A stretch of DNA of 64,000 nt from a secondary endosymbiont of Ctenarytaina eucalypti. GTDB lineage: Bacteria > Pseudomonadota > Gammaproteobacteria > Enterobacterales > Enterobacteriaceae. The stretch spans positions 1,054,001-1,118,000 of the forward strand of contig NC_018419.1 in NCBI RefSeq assembly GCF_000287335.1, in the 5' to 3' direction. The notes under the pieces are model-generated. The model did not search any database. It was not told the DNA's origin and saw nothing but the letters and a program-made list of their open reading frames with translations. The stretch's first letter is position 1, and each line of letters starts with the position of its first letter. Position numbers and translations under genes: made by a program. Positions 37,149-48,827 of the stretch are shown in pieces.

Positions 37149-38816
37149 GTGGCTCAATTCGTCTACACCATGCACCGCGTCGGGAAAATAGTGCCGCCAA
37201 AACGCTATATATTAAAAAACATTTCGCTGAATTTCCTCCCGGGTGCAAAAATTGGCGTACTAGGTCTTAACAATTCAGGGAAATCGACACTATTACGCAT
37301 TATGGCCGGACTTGATGCCGAGATCGAGGGAGAAGCCCGTTCGAAACGCGGTATTAATATCGGTTATTTGCCGCAAGAACCTCAGTTTGATCAAACAAAA
37401 ACTGTACGCGAAGAAATTGAACCTGCCGTTGCAGAGGTAAAGCAGGTACTGCGAAGGCTGGACGCAGTATATTCCGCCTATGCATCACCTGATGCAGACT
37501 GTAATAAACTAGCCCAAGAGCAGGAGAAATTAGAAGCCATTATCCAGACTTATGATGGCCATAATATAGAGAATCAGCTGGAACGCGCGGCTAATGTAGT
37601 GCGCCTTCCACCGTGGGATGCAAAAATTGCCAGCCTATCCGGTGGCGAACGCCGTCGGGTTGCTATTTGTCGATTGTTGTTAGAGAAACCCGATATGCTG
37701 CTTCTTGATGAGCCAACAAACCATTTAGATGCAGAATCTGTTGCCTGGCTTGAGCGTTTCCTGCGTGAATATGCAGGGACAGTCGTAGCAATTACCCATG
37801 ACCGCTATTTCTTAGATAACGTTGCCGACTGGATCCTAGAGCTAGACCGAGGTGAGGGGCTTCCTTGGCAAGGAAATTATTCTTCTTGGCTAGAGCAAAA
37901 ATCTCATCGCCTCGCTCAACAGGTCTCATCTGATGCGGCAAAGCGCAGATCGATTGCAAAGGAATTAGCATGGGTAAAATCAAGCCCTCAAGGCGGCAAG
38001 TCGAAAAATAAAGCTCGGCTCGCTCGATTTGAAGAAATAAACAATGTGGAGTATCAAAAACGAAACGAGACCAGCGAATTGTTTATCCCATCCGGCCCCC
38101 GTCTTGGTGAGAAGGTACTCGAAGTAATTCAACTCTGTAAATCTTATGGCGACCGTCTTTTGATTAATAATTTGTCTTTCTGTCTTCCTAAAGGAGCGCT
38201 TGTCGGTATCATCGGTCCCAACGGGGCAGGTAAATCCACCTTATTCCGGCTGCTGTCTGGCGAGGAACGGCCAGACAGCGGGAGTATTGTGCTAGGGGAT
38301 ACTGTGAAGTTGGCCTCAGTAGGCCAATTTCGTGATAAAATAGATAATTCTAAAACAGTATGGGAAGAGATCTCTGGCGGGCAGGAGATAATGCGCATCG
38401 GGAACTTTGAACTTCCGAGTCGCTCTTATGTGGGTCGTTTTAATTTCAAAGGCGCGGATCAAAACAAGCGCGTCGGTGAGCTGTCCGGAGGAGAGCGTGG
38501 TCGCGTGCATCTAGCTAAACTATTGCAGATAGGAAGCAATATGCTTCTACTAGATGAGCCGACTAATGATTTAGATGTCGAAACGCTACGCGCACTTGAA
38601 AATGCTTTATTAGAGTTCCCCGGATGCGCTATGGTCATTTCTCATGATCGCTGGTTCCTAGACCGCATCGCAACTCATATTATTGACTATTATGGTGAGG
38701 GCAAGATTAGGTTTTTTGAAGGCAACTTCAGTGAATACGAAGAGTATAAGAAAAAAACGTTATGTGAAGAATCGCTAAAGCGGCATCGCATTAAGTACAA
38801 GAAAATAGCCTCATAG
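37149..38816 (+). CDS. ettA: Energy-dependent translational throttle protein EttA (ABC-F)
   Basis: EttA binds the ribosomal E site and gates the first peptide bond according to the ATP/ADP level. The 555 residues equal the E. coli length. It has two ABC domains: Walker A GLNNSGKST (39-47), signature LSGGERRR, Walker B MLLLDEPTNHLD; then the P-site interaction linker with GKSKNKARLARFEE; then GPNGAGKST, LSGGERGR and MLLLDEPTNDLD. The first Walker A reads NNSGKS where E. coli has NGAGKS, which keeps the lysine. The GTG start has TAGGAG 12 bases upstream. Convergent with nadR, as in E. coli. A small hairpin between them (about 38846-38872) may serve as a shared terminator but lacks a T run. Confidence 0.97.
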   Translation: MAQFVYTMHRVGKIVPPKRYILKNISLNFLPGAKIGVLGLNNSGKSTLLRIMAGLDAEIEGEARSKRGINIGYLPQEPQFDQTKTVREEIEPAVAEVKQVLRRLDAVYSAYASPDADCNKLAQEQEKLEAIIQTYDGHNIENQLERAANVVRLPPWDAKIASLSGGERRRVAICRLLLEKPDMLLLDEPTNHLDAESVAWLERFLREYAGTVVAITHDRYFLDNVADWILELDRGEGLPWQGNYSSWLEQKSHRLAQQVSSDAAKRRSIAKELAWVKSSPQGGKSKNKARLARFEEINNVEYQKRNETSELFIPSGPRLGEKVLEVIQLCKSYGDRLLINNLSFCLPKGALVGIIGPNGAGKSTLFRLLSGEERPDSGSIVLGDTVKLASVGQFRDKIDNSKTVWEEISGGQEIMRIGNFELPSRSYVGRFNFKGADQNKRVGELSGGERGRVHLAKLLQIGSNMLLLDEPTNDLDVETLRALENALLEFPGCAMVISHDRWFLDRIATHIIDYYGEGKIRFFEGNFSEYEEYKKKTLCEESLKRHRIKYKKIAS

Positions 38817-38892
38817 TAATATTCCTTTTATTAAGTACTTATTGATCGATGGCGGGTTTTTACGCCCGATATCCAGCTGGTTACCTATTTAG

Positions 38893-40167
38893 CTACGAAT
38901 CTGGCGAATGCCGACAGAGTGTTTCCTGCACTACCGTCAGCTGTTCTCCTAACAGCTCTTGTACTAACATGATGCACTTTAAAAAACGCTGGTCATAATC
39001 CGGAACATCTACTCGAACGTATGGAATGTGATTTTCGTGCAGTAATGCCTCAAGCAAGCGCTGAAACTCATCACGATCTCTTGGGGTTCCAAGACTGCGG
39101 AGACCATCTGCGACCCAGGGGGTATTGTTTTTCATAAGAATAACTAAATCGAAACGATATTCATCAATCATTGCCTGCACAAAAGGATGCTCTCGGCCGT
39201 GATATTTTTTGCAAAAAACCTGGCTGGTCACGAAATCAGTATCGATAAAAGTGACTTTATTGGCGCATTTCACTGCACGGTCAATGCAGTGAGCGTGACC
39301 TAATGCAATTTTATCGTAATCAGAATACTGTAGTGCCATGTTATCGCCTCCAAGATAGGTAAAAACATAATGACGGCCATATTCCCAGGCACTGGTAGTA
39401 TTAAATAAACTGGCTAGTTTACTCACGATAGTTGATTTCCCGCTGGATTCGCCGCCAATGAGTGCCACAGTACGGACAAAGAACGGCTTAACTGCTGCAG
39501 GAATATATTTCCAATATCGGTATGGATTGTGGCGAATTTTCTCTCCGCTAATGGGTATAAATAAGCGATCAGGATCGATAATAACAGTTTTAAGTCCTAG
39601 ATGTTCTCGATAATTGACTAGTTCTTGTTGTCTGCTTGAGTAAATAACATTAGCCTCAATGCCTTTTTCAACTAGAAAACTTTTTACGCGTTGGCTCCAG
39701 ATAGCCCAGCCATGTGGGTGGGGGTCTATACCTTGTTCATTAAACGCATGAATGCGGATATTTTTTTGATACTTAAAAGTCTGCAGAAGCCAGCGAAGCC
39801 TATCACTGAGTGTGGGTTGCTTGGACATGGCGCTATTTTCAAATAACCTAAGGTCGCGTTGATCATTATAATTAAGGATCACATTCAGCTCATCTACCTG
39901 ACCGCAAGCACGTTGAATTAAATAGATATGCCCGGTATGCAGTGGATAAAACTTACCGAATATCATCCCTATTTTTTTCTGCTTTGGGGGAAATTTTATT
40001 CCAAGAAAATTGTTAATAGCTACAGGTTGTTGAGTGCTCTGGTTCTGGATATTCTCGGTCACTAGCTGGATGAGAGGGCGATTAGTGAATCCATAGGCTC
40101 CAGTCATCTTTTTTAAGATGCATTTATGCTTATTGATAGCGCTATTCAGGTAGTTGAAAGACGACAT
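38893..40167 (-). CDS. nadR: NadR: NMN adenylyltransferase / ribosylnicotinamide kinase, with eroded repressor domain
   Basis: In enterics NadR has three parts: an N-terminal DNA-binding repressor of NAD genes, an NMN adenylyltransferase and a C-terminal nicotinamide riboside kinase. The enzymatic parts are well kept: the nucleotidyltransferase motif GKFYPLHTGH (71-80), SISGEKIR-like PISGEKIRHNPYRYW, and the kinase P-loop GGESSGKST (238-246). Residues 1-10 and 54-80 align with E. coli without gaps, but the helix-turn-helix between (about 18-50) is hardly similar, with proline and glycine changes, so DNA binding is probably lost. The 424 residues exceed E. coli (410) by a C-terminal tail, LTVVQETLCRHSPDS. 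serB and radA, its E. coli neighbours, are missing. GAGGGAG precedes the start. Confidence 0.95.
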   Translation of the reverse strand: MSSFNYLNSAINKHKCILKKMTGAYGFTNRPLIQLVTENIQNQSTQQPVAINNFLGIKFPPKQKKIGMIFGKFYPLHTGHIYLIQRACGQVDELNVILNYNDQRDLRLFENSAMSKQPTLSDRLRWLLQTFKYQKNIRIHAFNEQGIDPHPHGWAIWSQRVKSFLVEKGIEANVIYSSRQQELVNYREHLGLKTVIIDPDRLFIPISGEKIRHNPYRYWKYIPAAVKPFFVRTVALIGGESSGKSTIVSKLASLFNTTSAWEYGRHYVFTYLGGDNMALQYSDYDKIALGHAHCIDRAVKCANKVTFIDTDFVTSQVFCKKYHGREHPFVQAMIDEYRFDLVILMKNNTPWVADGLRSLGTPRDRDEFQRLLEALLHENHIPYVRVDVPDYDQRFLKCIMLVQELLGEQLTVVQETLCRHSPDS

Positions 40168-41688
40168 ATCTCCCTCAATATCAGAGTGCTTCCAGTATCG
40201 CCAGCGCGCGCTGTTTAGTTTTCTTATGGCGACGATCTACATCGCTTCTTCCTTTATTGCAAGATGTTTAGCTGTAGCAAGGTGAGGTAGAGAAATGATG
40301 TTTTTCGCTTACACATCGTGATGTTATAAAAGATTGTATATTGCCTAAAAGAGTGAACCGATTGATCCTTTTAACGCAACATTATACAGTTAGATCTCAT
40401 TAAGAAAAATATGCAACTAATATAATGATCATTTTTTAATAAATCTTCATAGAAGAACAGGATGGTGTTTTATTATTCAATAAATTTATAGATAGTCTTT
40501 TCTAAAAAAGAAAAGTGTATAACTATGCACGAGTTTACTTAAAATTAAATCATTCACCAGTATAGTTCTCTGGTGGGAATAGAGACATGCGTCAGCAATT
40601 TTTCTGTATAGATAGTGCAGGCCGCCCTTAGATACCCTCTCCTAACACGTCGGTATTCAGATGAAAACATTATCAACCTGCGATAATAATGCTATGGGGT
40701 ATTTTATTGTTTGCCAAGGGTATTACAAACATTCCTTGACTGGATGTTGCAATATATGGATCTGCCGCACAACGGCCCGTTGTATTCTTTGCGTATGAAG
40801 TAATATGTTATCCACGAACAAACTCAACACGTCCTGATATAACCCCTTCAGTCATTGAGGGAACCGAGCTTAAGTTTTTTGAGAAAGCACCATAAGGCGT
40901 GCAGCACAGGATAGTATCGTAACACGCATAGTAGTGGGCCTAGTCAGGATCAAGAGGTCAAAAAACTGAATAGATAAAATAGTTTCTTCTGATTGATGAG
41001 ATAGCAGTACTAATGATGCAGGTACTTTTCGGTATGTAATAGAGTAAAATCTGCAGGTTAATCTTTTCAGCGCTGGATAGGATGATTCTGAATAAAAACC
41101 TAACTTCTATAGTTCTGTGTTGAAAAAGAAAATACAGCTCCTTATCCTGCTGCGGTAGCATAATAAGCGCTATTATCCAGTCATGACGCTTCCCCGGAAA
41201 AGCTCTTTTCGTTCATGGTCATTTTGACATGTGATCTGACTTTACGTGATTAGCATGCTACTAAATCGAAGCGATGGCAATAGCCAAAGTGGCTAATGCT
41301 CGTATCATGTTATGCAGCAATGTTAATCTCGGGGGGTCTATTGTCTTAGAAGAGAAAGAGAAGTAATGCAATAATAGCGTGTTAAAAATACAGTGATTGT
41401 CTTAAATCATCGTATGCATCATCCCCGTATACGTAACCATACTGGCGTACAAGAGCGGAGAATAATCTCTTAAACCGATCAGGCAATGACATACGTATAC
41501 TTTAATCGGAGCACTATCACCAAGTCGATAGTAAAAAAACTTTTAGAATTAAAAACTATTGGTGCATTTTTAATGCCAATAATAAAAAGTATGCTTTACT
41601 CAACATTCTGAATATAATAGAATTATTTATCATCATATAAAAAATAATACATGCCCTGCGTAGGGAAGCAATCCTTCGTTACAAGGCT
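40168..41688. other. Gene-free interval between nadR and deoD
   Basis: E. coli has radA, serB, ytjB and lplA in this part of the block; none can be recognised. One minus-strand frame (40958-41161) is unlike known proteins. No terminator for deoD is evident. Confidence 0.6.
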
Positions 41689-42408
41689 TTAGCATGAATC
41701 TCCTAACAAAACAGACTCTAGCGCCAGTTCAATCATATTATTAAACGTGCTTTGGCGATCAGCAGAGCTTAAGGACTCACCTCTGAGGATATGATCTGAG
41801 ACTGTGCAAATTGCCACCGCTCTTGCACCAAATTCAGCCGCCACACTATAGATCCCAGCAGCTTCCATTTCCACGCCTAAAATACCGTATTTTTCTAGTA
41901 TAGCTAACATATCCGAATCGGGGGTATAAAATAAATCAGTGGAGAAAAGATTCCCCACTCGCACCTTAATCCCGGCGGCGTGAGCCGCATCTACCGCATT
42001 GCGCACAAGATTAAAATCCGCGATGGCAGCGAAATCGTGATCCTTAAAGCGTATACGGTTCACTTTAGAATCAGTACAGGCCCCTATACCGATAACGATA
42101 TCCCGCACATTTACGTCGCTTTGAATTGCACCACAGGTGCCTACGCGAATAATCTTTTTAACCCCAAAATCGGTAATCAGCTCTTTAGTATAAAGAGAAG
42201 AGGACGGAATGCCGATACCATGCCCCATGACCGAGATACACCTTCCTTTATATTGACCGGTATAACCCAGCATACCGCGCACTTGGTTAATTTCACGGGC
42301 ATTGGAAAGGAAGTACTGGGCAATATACTGTGCTCGCAAGGGATCGCCAGGCATCAGCACGACCTCATCAAAATCTCCCATGCTTGCATTAATGTGCACC
42401 GTTACCAT
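41689..42408 (-). CDS. deoD: Purine nucleoside phosphorylase DeoD
   Basis: DeoD splits purine (deoxy)ribonucleosides with phosphate, giving base and (deoxy)ribose 1-phosphate. From the ATG at 42408 the protein has 239 residues, as in E. coli; a GTG two codons upstream is the alternative start. Visible family segments are [27 protein letters not shown], the conserved [30 protein letters not shown] and CTVSDH with the catalytic Asp. It follows deoB by 81 bases and would use the same transcript. DeoB acts on its sugar product, so the pair forms a short salvage route. Confidence 0.97.
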   Translation of the reverse strand: MVTVHINASMGDFDEVVLMPGDPLRAQYIAQYFLSNAREINQVRGMLGYTGQYKGRCISVMGHGIGIPSSSLYTKELITDFGVKKIIRVGTCGAIQSDVNVRDIVIGIGACTDSKVNRIRFKDHDFAAIADFNLVRNAVDAAHAAGIKVRVGNLFSTDLFYTPDSDMLAILEKYGILGVEMEAAGIYSVAAEFGARAVAICTVSDHILRGESLSSADRQSTFNNMIELALESVLLGDSC

Positions 42409-42489
42409 ACTCACGTCTCTTTTTTTATTGAGGATAATAAAAACAACGGGTTGCCGACTATCCTATCAATAGTCTGCGTCCCACACAGC

Positions 42490-43713
42490 TTAAATGATCG
42501 GAATGCCATAGCTCATCGGCGAGAGACCAAAGTAATAAGCTACCGTTTGCCCAATATCGGCGAACGTTGTGCGATGGCCGTAAAATCCTGGATTAATTTT
42601 TGGACCGTAAATTAGAACGGGAACATGCTCACGGGTATGATCCGTGCCATGCCAGGTTGGGTCACAGCCGTGATCGGCGGAAAGAATCAAGATATCATGA
42701 TCTTTTACGCGCGCCATTAATTCAGGTAGTCGCCTATCAAATAGCTCTAGGGCCGCTGCATAACCTGCTACATCCCGGCGGTGCCCATAAGCAGAATCAA
42801 AGTCAACGAAATTGGTGAAAACCAGGGTGTTATCCCCCGCAGCATCCATTTCCTGGACAGTTGCGTCTAATAATGCATTAAGGCCGTTAGCCTGCACTGT
42901 TTTACTGATTCCAATGTGTGCATAGATATCAGCAATCTTCCCGACTGATACCACTGTGCCGCCTTTTTCTTGTAATAGCTTTTGTAAAATAGTATCAGAG
43001 GGGGGTGGTACTGATAAATCTTGTCGGTTGCCGGTACGCTCAAATTTTCCGGCTTTCGTACCGACGAAGGGTCGAACTATTACACGATTGATATTATAGC
43101 CACCATCGGTAAGCATTGCGCGAGCTATTTTAGAAACATCATATAAACGCTGAAGGCCAAAAGTTTCTTCATGGCAGGCAATCTGAAATACTGAATCTGT
43201 CGACGTATAAAGAAGCGGCTTCCCGCTTCGCATATGCTCTTCCCCTAGCCTGTTGAGGATCATTGTCCCAGAGGCGTGGCAATTTCCCAGGAAACCTGGT
43301 AAGTCTGCGCGGGCGACTAGAGCTTTTAGCAAGGCAGGAGGAAAGCTATTTTCTTTTTTCGGAAAATACCCCCAATCGCACAGCACAGGCACGCCCGCCA
43401 TCTCCCAGTGTCCTGATGGAGTGTCTTTCCCAGAAGAAATTTCACTAGCATAGGCATATCTACCAATGATCTTCGCCTGCTTATCTAAACCAGACGGGAA
43501 ATGACCGGTAGATTTTTCAGCCGCTTTGGCCAGCCCGAGACGCGTTAGATGTGGAAGTTTAAGCGGTCCTTGACGTCCGTGATTAGCATCGCCTCGCTCG
43601 CAGCGTTCAGCAATATGTCCTAGGGTGTCTGATCCGTGATCACCGTATTTATCCGCATCGCCAGCGGACCCGATACCAAATGAATCTAGCACCATGATAA
43701 ATACACGTTGCAT
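42490..43713 (-). CDS. deoB: Phosphopentomutase DeoB
   Basis: DeoB interconverts (deoxy)ribose 1-phosphate and 5-phosphate. The 407 residues equal the E. coli length. Metal-site and catalytic segments of the alkaline-phosphatase fold are present: [66 protein letters not shown] lies eight bases before the ATG. In E. coli the operon is deoC-deoA-deoB-deoD; deoC and deoA are not recognisable upstream here, so deoxyribose 5-phosphate may have no aldolase exit, while ribose 5-phosphate can still enter metabolism. Confidence 0.97.
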   Translation of the reverse strand: MQRVFIMVLDSFGIGSAGDADKYGDHGSDTLGHIAERCERGDANHGRQGPLKLPHLTRLGLAKAAEKSTGHFPSGLDKQAKIIGRYAYASEISSGKDTPSGHWEMAGVPVLCDWGYFPKKENSFPPALLKALVARADLPGFLGNCHASGTMILNRLGEEHMRSGKPLLYTSTDSVFQIACHEETFGLQRLYDVSKIARAMLTDGGYNINRVIVRPFVGTKAGKFERTGNRQDLSVPPPSDTILQKLLQEKGGTVVSVGKIADIYAHIGISKTVQANGLNALLDATVQEMDAAGDNTLVFTNFVDFDSAYGHRRDVAGYAAALELFDRRLPELMARVKDHDILILSADHGCDPTWHGTDHTREHVPVLIYGPKINPGFYGHRTTFADIGQTVAYYFGLSPMSYGIPII

Positions 43714-45263
43714 TATTATTCTCCTGCTTGCAGCGGCATTCTAGCTGAGAGATTACCTTTTTCGCTACGTTCGACGAGAACGGCGCGCGACGTTCTTGTA
43801 ATAACCTGTAATAAAAGTGGGGGCCGCCAGGTTTCCGCCCTTATTCCGGAGCATACTATCAATCATTCTTTCGTCGCTCTAACGGCGAGCAGGATACAAA
43901 GCCTCTCTGGCCTGCGTTCGTGAACAATAACTGACTGCCATCTGCAGTGATGCTCTTGATGGATGTTCCCAACCATAACATTTTGCGTGAAAACTGACAC
44001 TATAATAGATAGCGCGACTGAGATTTTTTGATAGACAGCGCTGCACACTACTACGGAAACATCCTGAGGGTGGCGATATGTTTACTATGTTAGTAGAGAA
44101 AAAACTCGGCTAATGCAGCAGTATCTAGGTTAAAATAACCCGCTTATAAGACTGCATAAAGTATGCCGGGCTAGTGTCCTCTGACACTGAGGGAATCTTT
44201 TTTTAGAATAATTAGCTGATTGTGCCCGGTCTATGAATAACTAACTGAATAGAATGAAGGAATTAGGAATAGCAAAAAACGGAGAGTCGATCAAACTTGA
44301 CCGATCATGCCATCGGGTTGAGGCCAATAGACTGCAGTCTTTCAAAATTCAAGACATTTATTGGGAGCTTTAATCCGATTCTTTTGACGCACCTCTCCGA
44401 GAGTGGATTCTGACATGATTCCACCGCGTCTCAGTATAGAGCGTGGCAATATGCTCTAGGTAACGATTTTAAAAAAATTATCTTTTTATTAAATAATTTA
44501 ATGCTTGTGACTGGCTCTTCGATAACAAGTCTATTTTTATGCGACATGGACAGAGCGTAATATACCTAATATTATCATTTAGTTCAGCATGTGAACGATG
44601 GGTGCAGCCTAGCCTATGTTGCGCTGCATGATACCGTAGCTTTAGGTGTGCATTTGGAGGTATTTCGAGACTTGATTTTTAGTTTACAGTCATAAGAACT
44701 GGTAATTACCGCCTTGCTTTTCCTAGTCACTATAACTGCCGTGTAGATACTGATATGTAACTGTATGATGATGTTCGTGCATTAGTGTAGCTAATATTAC
44801 ATATTCTGCTGTGGCAGAACTAAATGACTTAATTGTCTCTTTTCCCTGTTTATCTGATATGCCCTGGTAGGTATGCTTTTTTTAAAAGTCAGTAAAGCAT
44901 ATGTATAAGTGCTACTTATCTAGGGTAAATGGGAAGAGATTATTGCATTTACCCTTAGCTATCAGCTTTCAGATAACCGTTGACGCGATACTCTAGGCTT
45001 GTTACGCATTTGTCCAGACTGTTGATTCTGCGACTAAAAAAATTTTAAGGAAGATGCTATTAATGACTACATCGGTCATGTCATGCCATCTTTTTGTTTT
45101 TATGCTTCTATAAGATATCTTTCTCCTGCTCAATTCATAAAGAATAGCGTAGCATTGTTACATGATAGAGGTTAATCAGCTGGCTAAAACGAAAGTATGT
45201 AATTTTGGACATTTTATCCATCCCCTGTTTTATGTGAATAAGTTGCCGGGTGCTTTTTGGATT
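43714..45263. other. Interval upstream of deoB, site of lost deoC/deoA
   Basis: No intact gene. Between about 43790 and 44000 the minus strand gives, in shifting frames, short stretches that faintly recall the DeoA C-terminus (VHE, REA, AVRA, APE). This is too weak for a firm pseudogene call. The rest shows nothing. Confidence 0.4.
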
Positions 45264-45947
45264 TTACCGGTAAATCGATAAGCCATGATAATCAGCAATG
45301 ATTTCTAGTCCGCCGTTAATGACAAACTGAACCCCCATACATACCAGTAAAAAACCCATGAGTCGCGAAATTGCTTCGATACCACTGGAGCCGACTAGAT
45401 GCATAATAGCCCCCGAACTGCGCAAGGCGATCCATACAATCACGCTGATAGTCAAAAAAACTAGCACGGGCGTTAGTGCGGTGATCCACGGGGAAAAGTA
45501 AACCTCTTCATTAACAGAAGATACTCTGCTGATAATCATGGCGATAGTTCCCGGCCCTGCCGTGCTCGGCATCGCCAGCGGGACAAAGGCGATATTAGTT
45601 GTTTTATGTTTATGTATGTTGTTCATTTTTCTGTCGATGACCCCTGGAGGATTGTCGGCCTGCGGGGGAAATAACATGCGAAAACCGATACATGCGACGA
45701 TCAGTCCACCTGCAATTCTTAGCCCAGGAATAGAAATCCCGAAAGTATTCATCACCAGAGCGCCAGCATAAAAGGCGATCATCATAATGGCAAAAACATA
45801 GACCGATGCGAGCCGCGCCTGCTGATTACGCTCCTTTACGGTCATATTTTTACTTAAGCTAAGGAATAGTGCTACGGTAGTGAGCGGGTTCACTAAGGGG
45901 AGTAGCACCATCAGGCTAAGGCCGATTGCTTTGAAGAGTTCAAACAT
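45264..45947 (-). CDS. marC: MarC-family integral membrane protein
   Basis: The 227 residues closely match E. coli MarC (221): [19 protein letters not shown] at the start, then [34 protein letters not shown], the conserved [20 protein letters not shown] and [18 protein letters not shown]. About six membrane segments are expected. The family is in the inner membrane; its role is unknown, and the link to multiple antibiotic resistance has not held up. GGAGACAG precedes the ATG. It stands alone between empty stretches, without marRAB, so selection acts on the protein itself. Confidence 0.93.
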   Translation of the reverse strand: MFELFKAIGLSLMVLLPLVNPLTTVALFLSLSKNMTVKERNQQARLASVYVFAIMMIAFYAGALVMNTFGISIPGLRIAGGLIVACIGFRMLFPPQADNPPGVIDRKMNNIHKHKTTNIAFVPLAMPSTAGPGTIAMIISRVSSVNEEVYFSPWITALTPVLVFLTISVIVWIALRSSGAIMHLVGSSGIEAISRLMGFLLVCMGVQFVINGGLEIIADYHGLSIYR

Positions 45948-47825
45948 ACACGCTGTCTCCAGACTTTTTTACGAACTGCCTAGGCGAAAACCCGACAAAT
46001 AGATCGCAATAACTTATTAATTTACATTATTTTGTCTATAAGATCACACTGTTCAATGGTGATAGTTAATAGTTTTTTGAATAAATAGATTTTAACTGTC
46101 GGTTGAGTGAGCTTATTAACCTCGGTACGTTAAAATCACAGAGTGAGCCCTCATAAGAAAATCGTACATCTAAAATGATAAGTCTTTTTTAAAAAAAACT
46201 TTTAGTAGAACCATATAAAGCTCTACTCCTTAAGAAATTTTTGAAGTATGGCAATGTTGCTCATTACACGTTAATAAGCATTAATTAAATTTTCCAGGCA
46301 TTGTTACTGGTGCGTAGGACGATAATACACCACAGCGTGGTGACGTTTAAAATAATAGTTATTTAACAATTTTCTTTACCTCGCGGGGGTAAGAGGTTAT
46401 ATTTTCTGTCTTTAACAGAGTATGCATGAAAATAACGTGTATCGTACGCGCTATTAGCCGCGGTTGCCCGGACTGTCTATGCTTCTTCACGAAAAACTTT
46501 TAGGTTTTCTATCTATGACTCAAGAGATAACTTCATCACAATTGATATTTTGATGCTGATATTCACTGTGCCGACTTGCTTGCTGAAGCGGGCCTGATGC
46601 AGCCCTTGAAGGGGAGCAGTTTCATAAGTGTGAAAATTGTTTTAACTAATGCCCATAACATCTTCATAGCAAGATAAACGCCCGTGTCATCATCAGCATC
46701 AGGGAGGGAAAGCACTGATCTGAGTGGAGTGGTGCGTTTCCTCCTAAGAGCCGCATGTGCTTTTTATGACACAATAGTTGACCACTTTATGCATGTTTTC
46801 AGAAAATCGTTCTGATTTAGGAGCACACTGCAAGTTATTAAGCTAATTGGTAATGCTGCACTTTTTAGCAGAGAGCATATTTTTGCAATAGATATAGTGC
46901 GTAGAATAAATGCTTTCCAAAAAGTGTTTCTTTTTTCAACACATCTGATTATCAGAAGAGTGTTATAGATTCTATATCTGCACAAATATCAGAAAAAGAT
47001 TCAAATAAAACCCACACGTTCCTACTCTGCAGACCGTGATGGTGGAGGTTAGGAGTTGCTTTTATTTCTGACAGCCCACTGATTCTATGATAGACGCTTT
47101 TTTCGTATAACCTCGAGCTACTATCGGGAAGCCTTGTTATAGCGCTCATACGGATTCTCTTGTTAGGGAGAAGAGGGGTTGTTTTTTTCGGTTTAGATAC
47201 CTCTCATCGGAATTTATTGGGGGCGCTATCATGATGGTTGTGTCTGCCGATGTTTCGGCGCACTCTGGCGTGAATTTCCGGAGCCACCTAAGTCTAATTT
47301 AGGTATCGTTTTTAAGTTTGCTGGACAGCTGTCGGAATGCATTTCGCAGGTGCTAATCGGTATGACCGGCAACCCCTAGTGAACAGTTTAGGCGCTATCG
47401 GAGTCTGTGCGCCCGTTTCAATCTGCAATCTTGAAAGAATAAAAAAGATTTTATTATCGATGCTAAAAACCTCATATTTGTGAATAGTCCTCTAAGTGGC
47501 AATGACGGTGGCTCAATTCGGTAGGGTGTTATTAACGGGTTATATCGGAGATTCATTCGGCTGAAGAAATCAGTACCAGCTTTTTTGCTGTCAGAAAAGC
47601 ATGAACAATAATCACGTCGGTTACTAAATATTGGAGTATTTTTTTGCAAGTCCAGCGCCGATAATGTTGTCGGCTCATGCGCGTATCATATCTCGTGATC
47701 TTTTGATCTACAGCCGCCTTAGCGCATAGCGAATCCCTAAAACGAGCGAAAGCATATCCTCATAACAGAAGATATCTATATGTTATTAAAAATCATATAC
47801 TGCTAATAGCAACAAAGGCAGATAG
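45948..47825. other. Gene-free interval between marC and argI
   Basis: No recognisable gene; overlapping frames at 46764-46985, 46952-47149 and 47395-47649 (minus) have no known relatives. A weak hairpin ACCTAA/TTAGGT followed by ATCGTTTTT lies near 47287-47313. Confidence 0.6.
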
Positions 47826-48827
47826 CTAGATTAGCGTCGCCACCATTACTGCTTTGATTGTATGCAGGCGATTTTCCGCTTGCTCGAACACTACGCTATG
47901 AGGCGATTCAAATACCTCATCAGTCACCTCTACACCGCCAGCTAACCCGTATTGCTGGGCGATTTGTCTTCCTAGGGCAGTCTGATCATCATGGCATGCG
48001 GGCAAACAGTGTAAAAACTTCACATGGGGATTGCCTGTCTGACGTATCATGGTCATATTGACCTGATAAGCACGCAGTAAGGCGATGCGCTCTTCCCATA
48101 CACCGCTGTTTTCGCCCATTGACACCCACACATCGTTATAGATAAAATCTGCTGCTTTTACGCCAGCGGCGATATCTTCGGTAAGGGTAATATTACCGTC
48201 AGTTTTCTTCGCTCTTCGACGACAGGCTATCACCAGCTCTTGGTCCGGCCAGAAGACTTTCGGCGCTACTAGTCGCAAATCAATACCCGTGAGCGCCGCT
48301 GCTTCCAGCAGAGTATTACCCATGTTATTGCGTGCATCACCTACATACGCTAGCGACATTTGAGTAAAGGGTTTTTTAGGTAAAAATTCCTGCATAGTTA
48401 ACAGATCAGCCAGCACTTGAGTCGGGTGGAACTCAGTTGTAAGCCCATTCCAGACTGGCACACCAGCGTAACGCGCAAGAATTTCGACTCTTTCTTGGCC
48501 ATAGCCACGGTATTGAATGCCATCATACATACGGCCTAGCACCCGTGCAGTGTCTTTTATAGACTCCTTATGTCCTATTTGGCTACCGCCAGGCTCTAAG
48601 TACGTTACATGGGCGCCCTGATCAAAAGCGGACACCTCGAAAGAGCATCGGGTACGGGTCGAATGTTTTTCAAATATAAGTGCAATATTTTTACCGGACA
48701 AACGCGGCATCTCACGACCGCTGAGCTTCTGGCGCTTCAGGTCGCCGGCTAGCTCTAGTAAGTAATGAATGTCAGTAGAGGTAAAATCCATTAACCTCAG
48801 AAAGCTGCGTTGAAATAACTGATTCAT
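47826..48827 (-). CDS. argI: Ornithine carbamoyltransferase
   Basis: ArgI joins ornithine and carbamoyl phosphate to give citrulline in arginine synthesis. The 333 residues match the E. coli length (334). The carbamoyl-phosphate site STRTR (56-60) is followed by CSFEVSA, then HPTQ, the DARNNMG segment, and the ornithine-site HCLPA. The ATG at 48827 aligns with the family; the frame is open 16 codons upstream but without support. Upstream, 48918-48928 holds TGAATTTTTCA, perhaps a decayed arginine operator. The symbol argI rather than argF follows its nearness to valS. Confidence 0.96.
   Translation of the reverse strand: MNQLFQRSFLRLMDFTSTDIHYLLELAGDLKRQKLSGREMPRLSGKNIALIFEKHSTRTRCSFEVSAFDQGAHVTYLEPGGSQIGHKESIKDTARVLGRMYDGIQYRGYGQERVEILARYAGVPVWNGLTTEFHPTQVLADLLTMQEFLPKKPFTQMSLAYVGDARNNMGNTLLEAAALTGIDLRLVAPKVFWPDQELVIACRRRAKKTDGNITLTEDIAAGVKAADFIYNDVWVSMGENSGVWEERIALLRAYQVNMTMIRQTGNPHVKFLHCLPACHDDQTALGRQIAQQYGLAGGVEVTDEVFESPHSVVFEQAENRLHTIKAVMVATLI

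Noticed and set aside
41980-42615. Long plus-strand frame (211 codons) opposite deoD and the end of deoB
   Set aside because: It is antisense to two well-conserved genes and its sequence shows no family; the opposite strand explains it.
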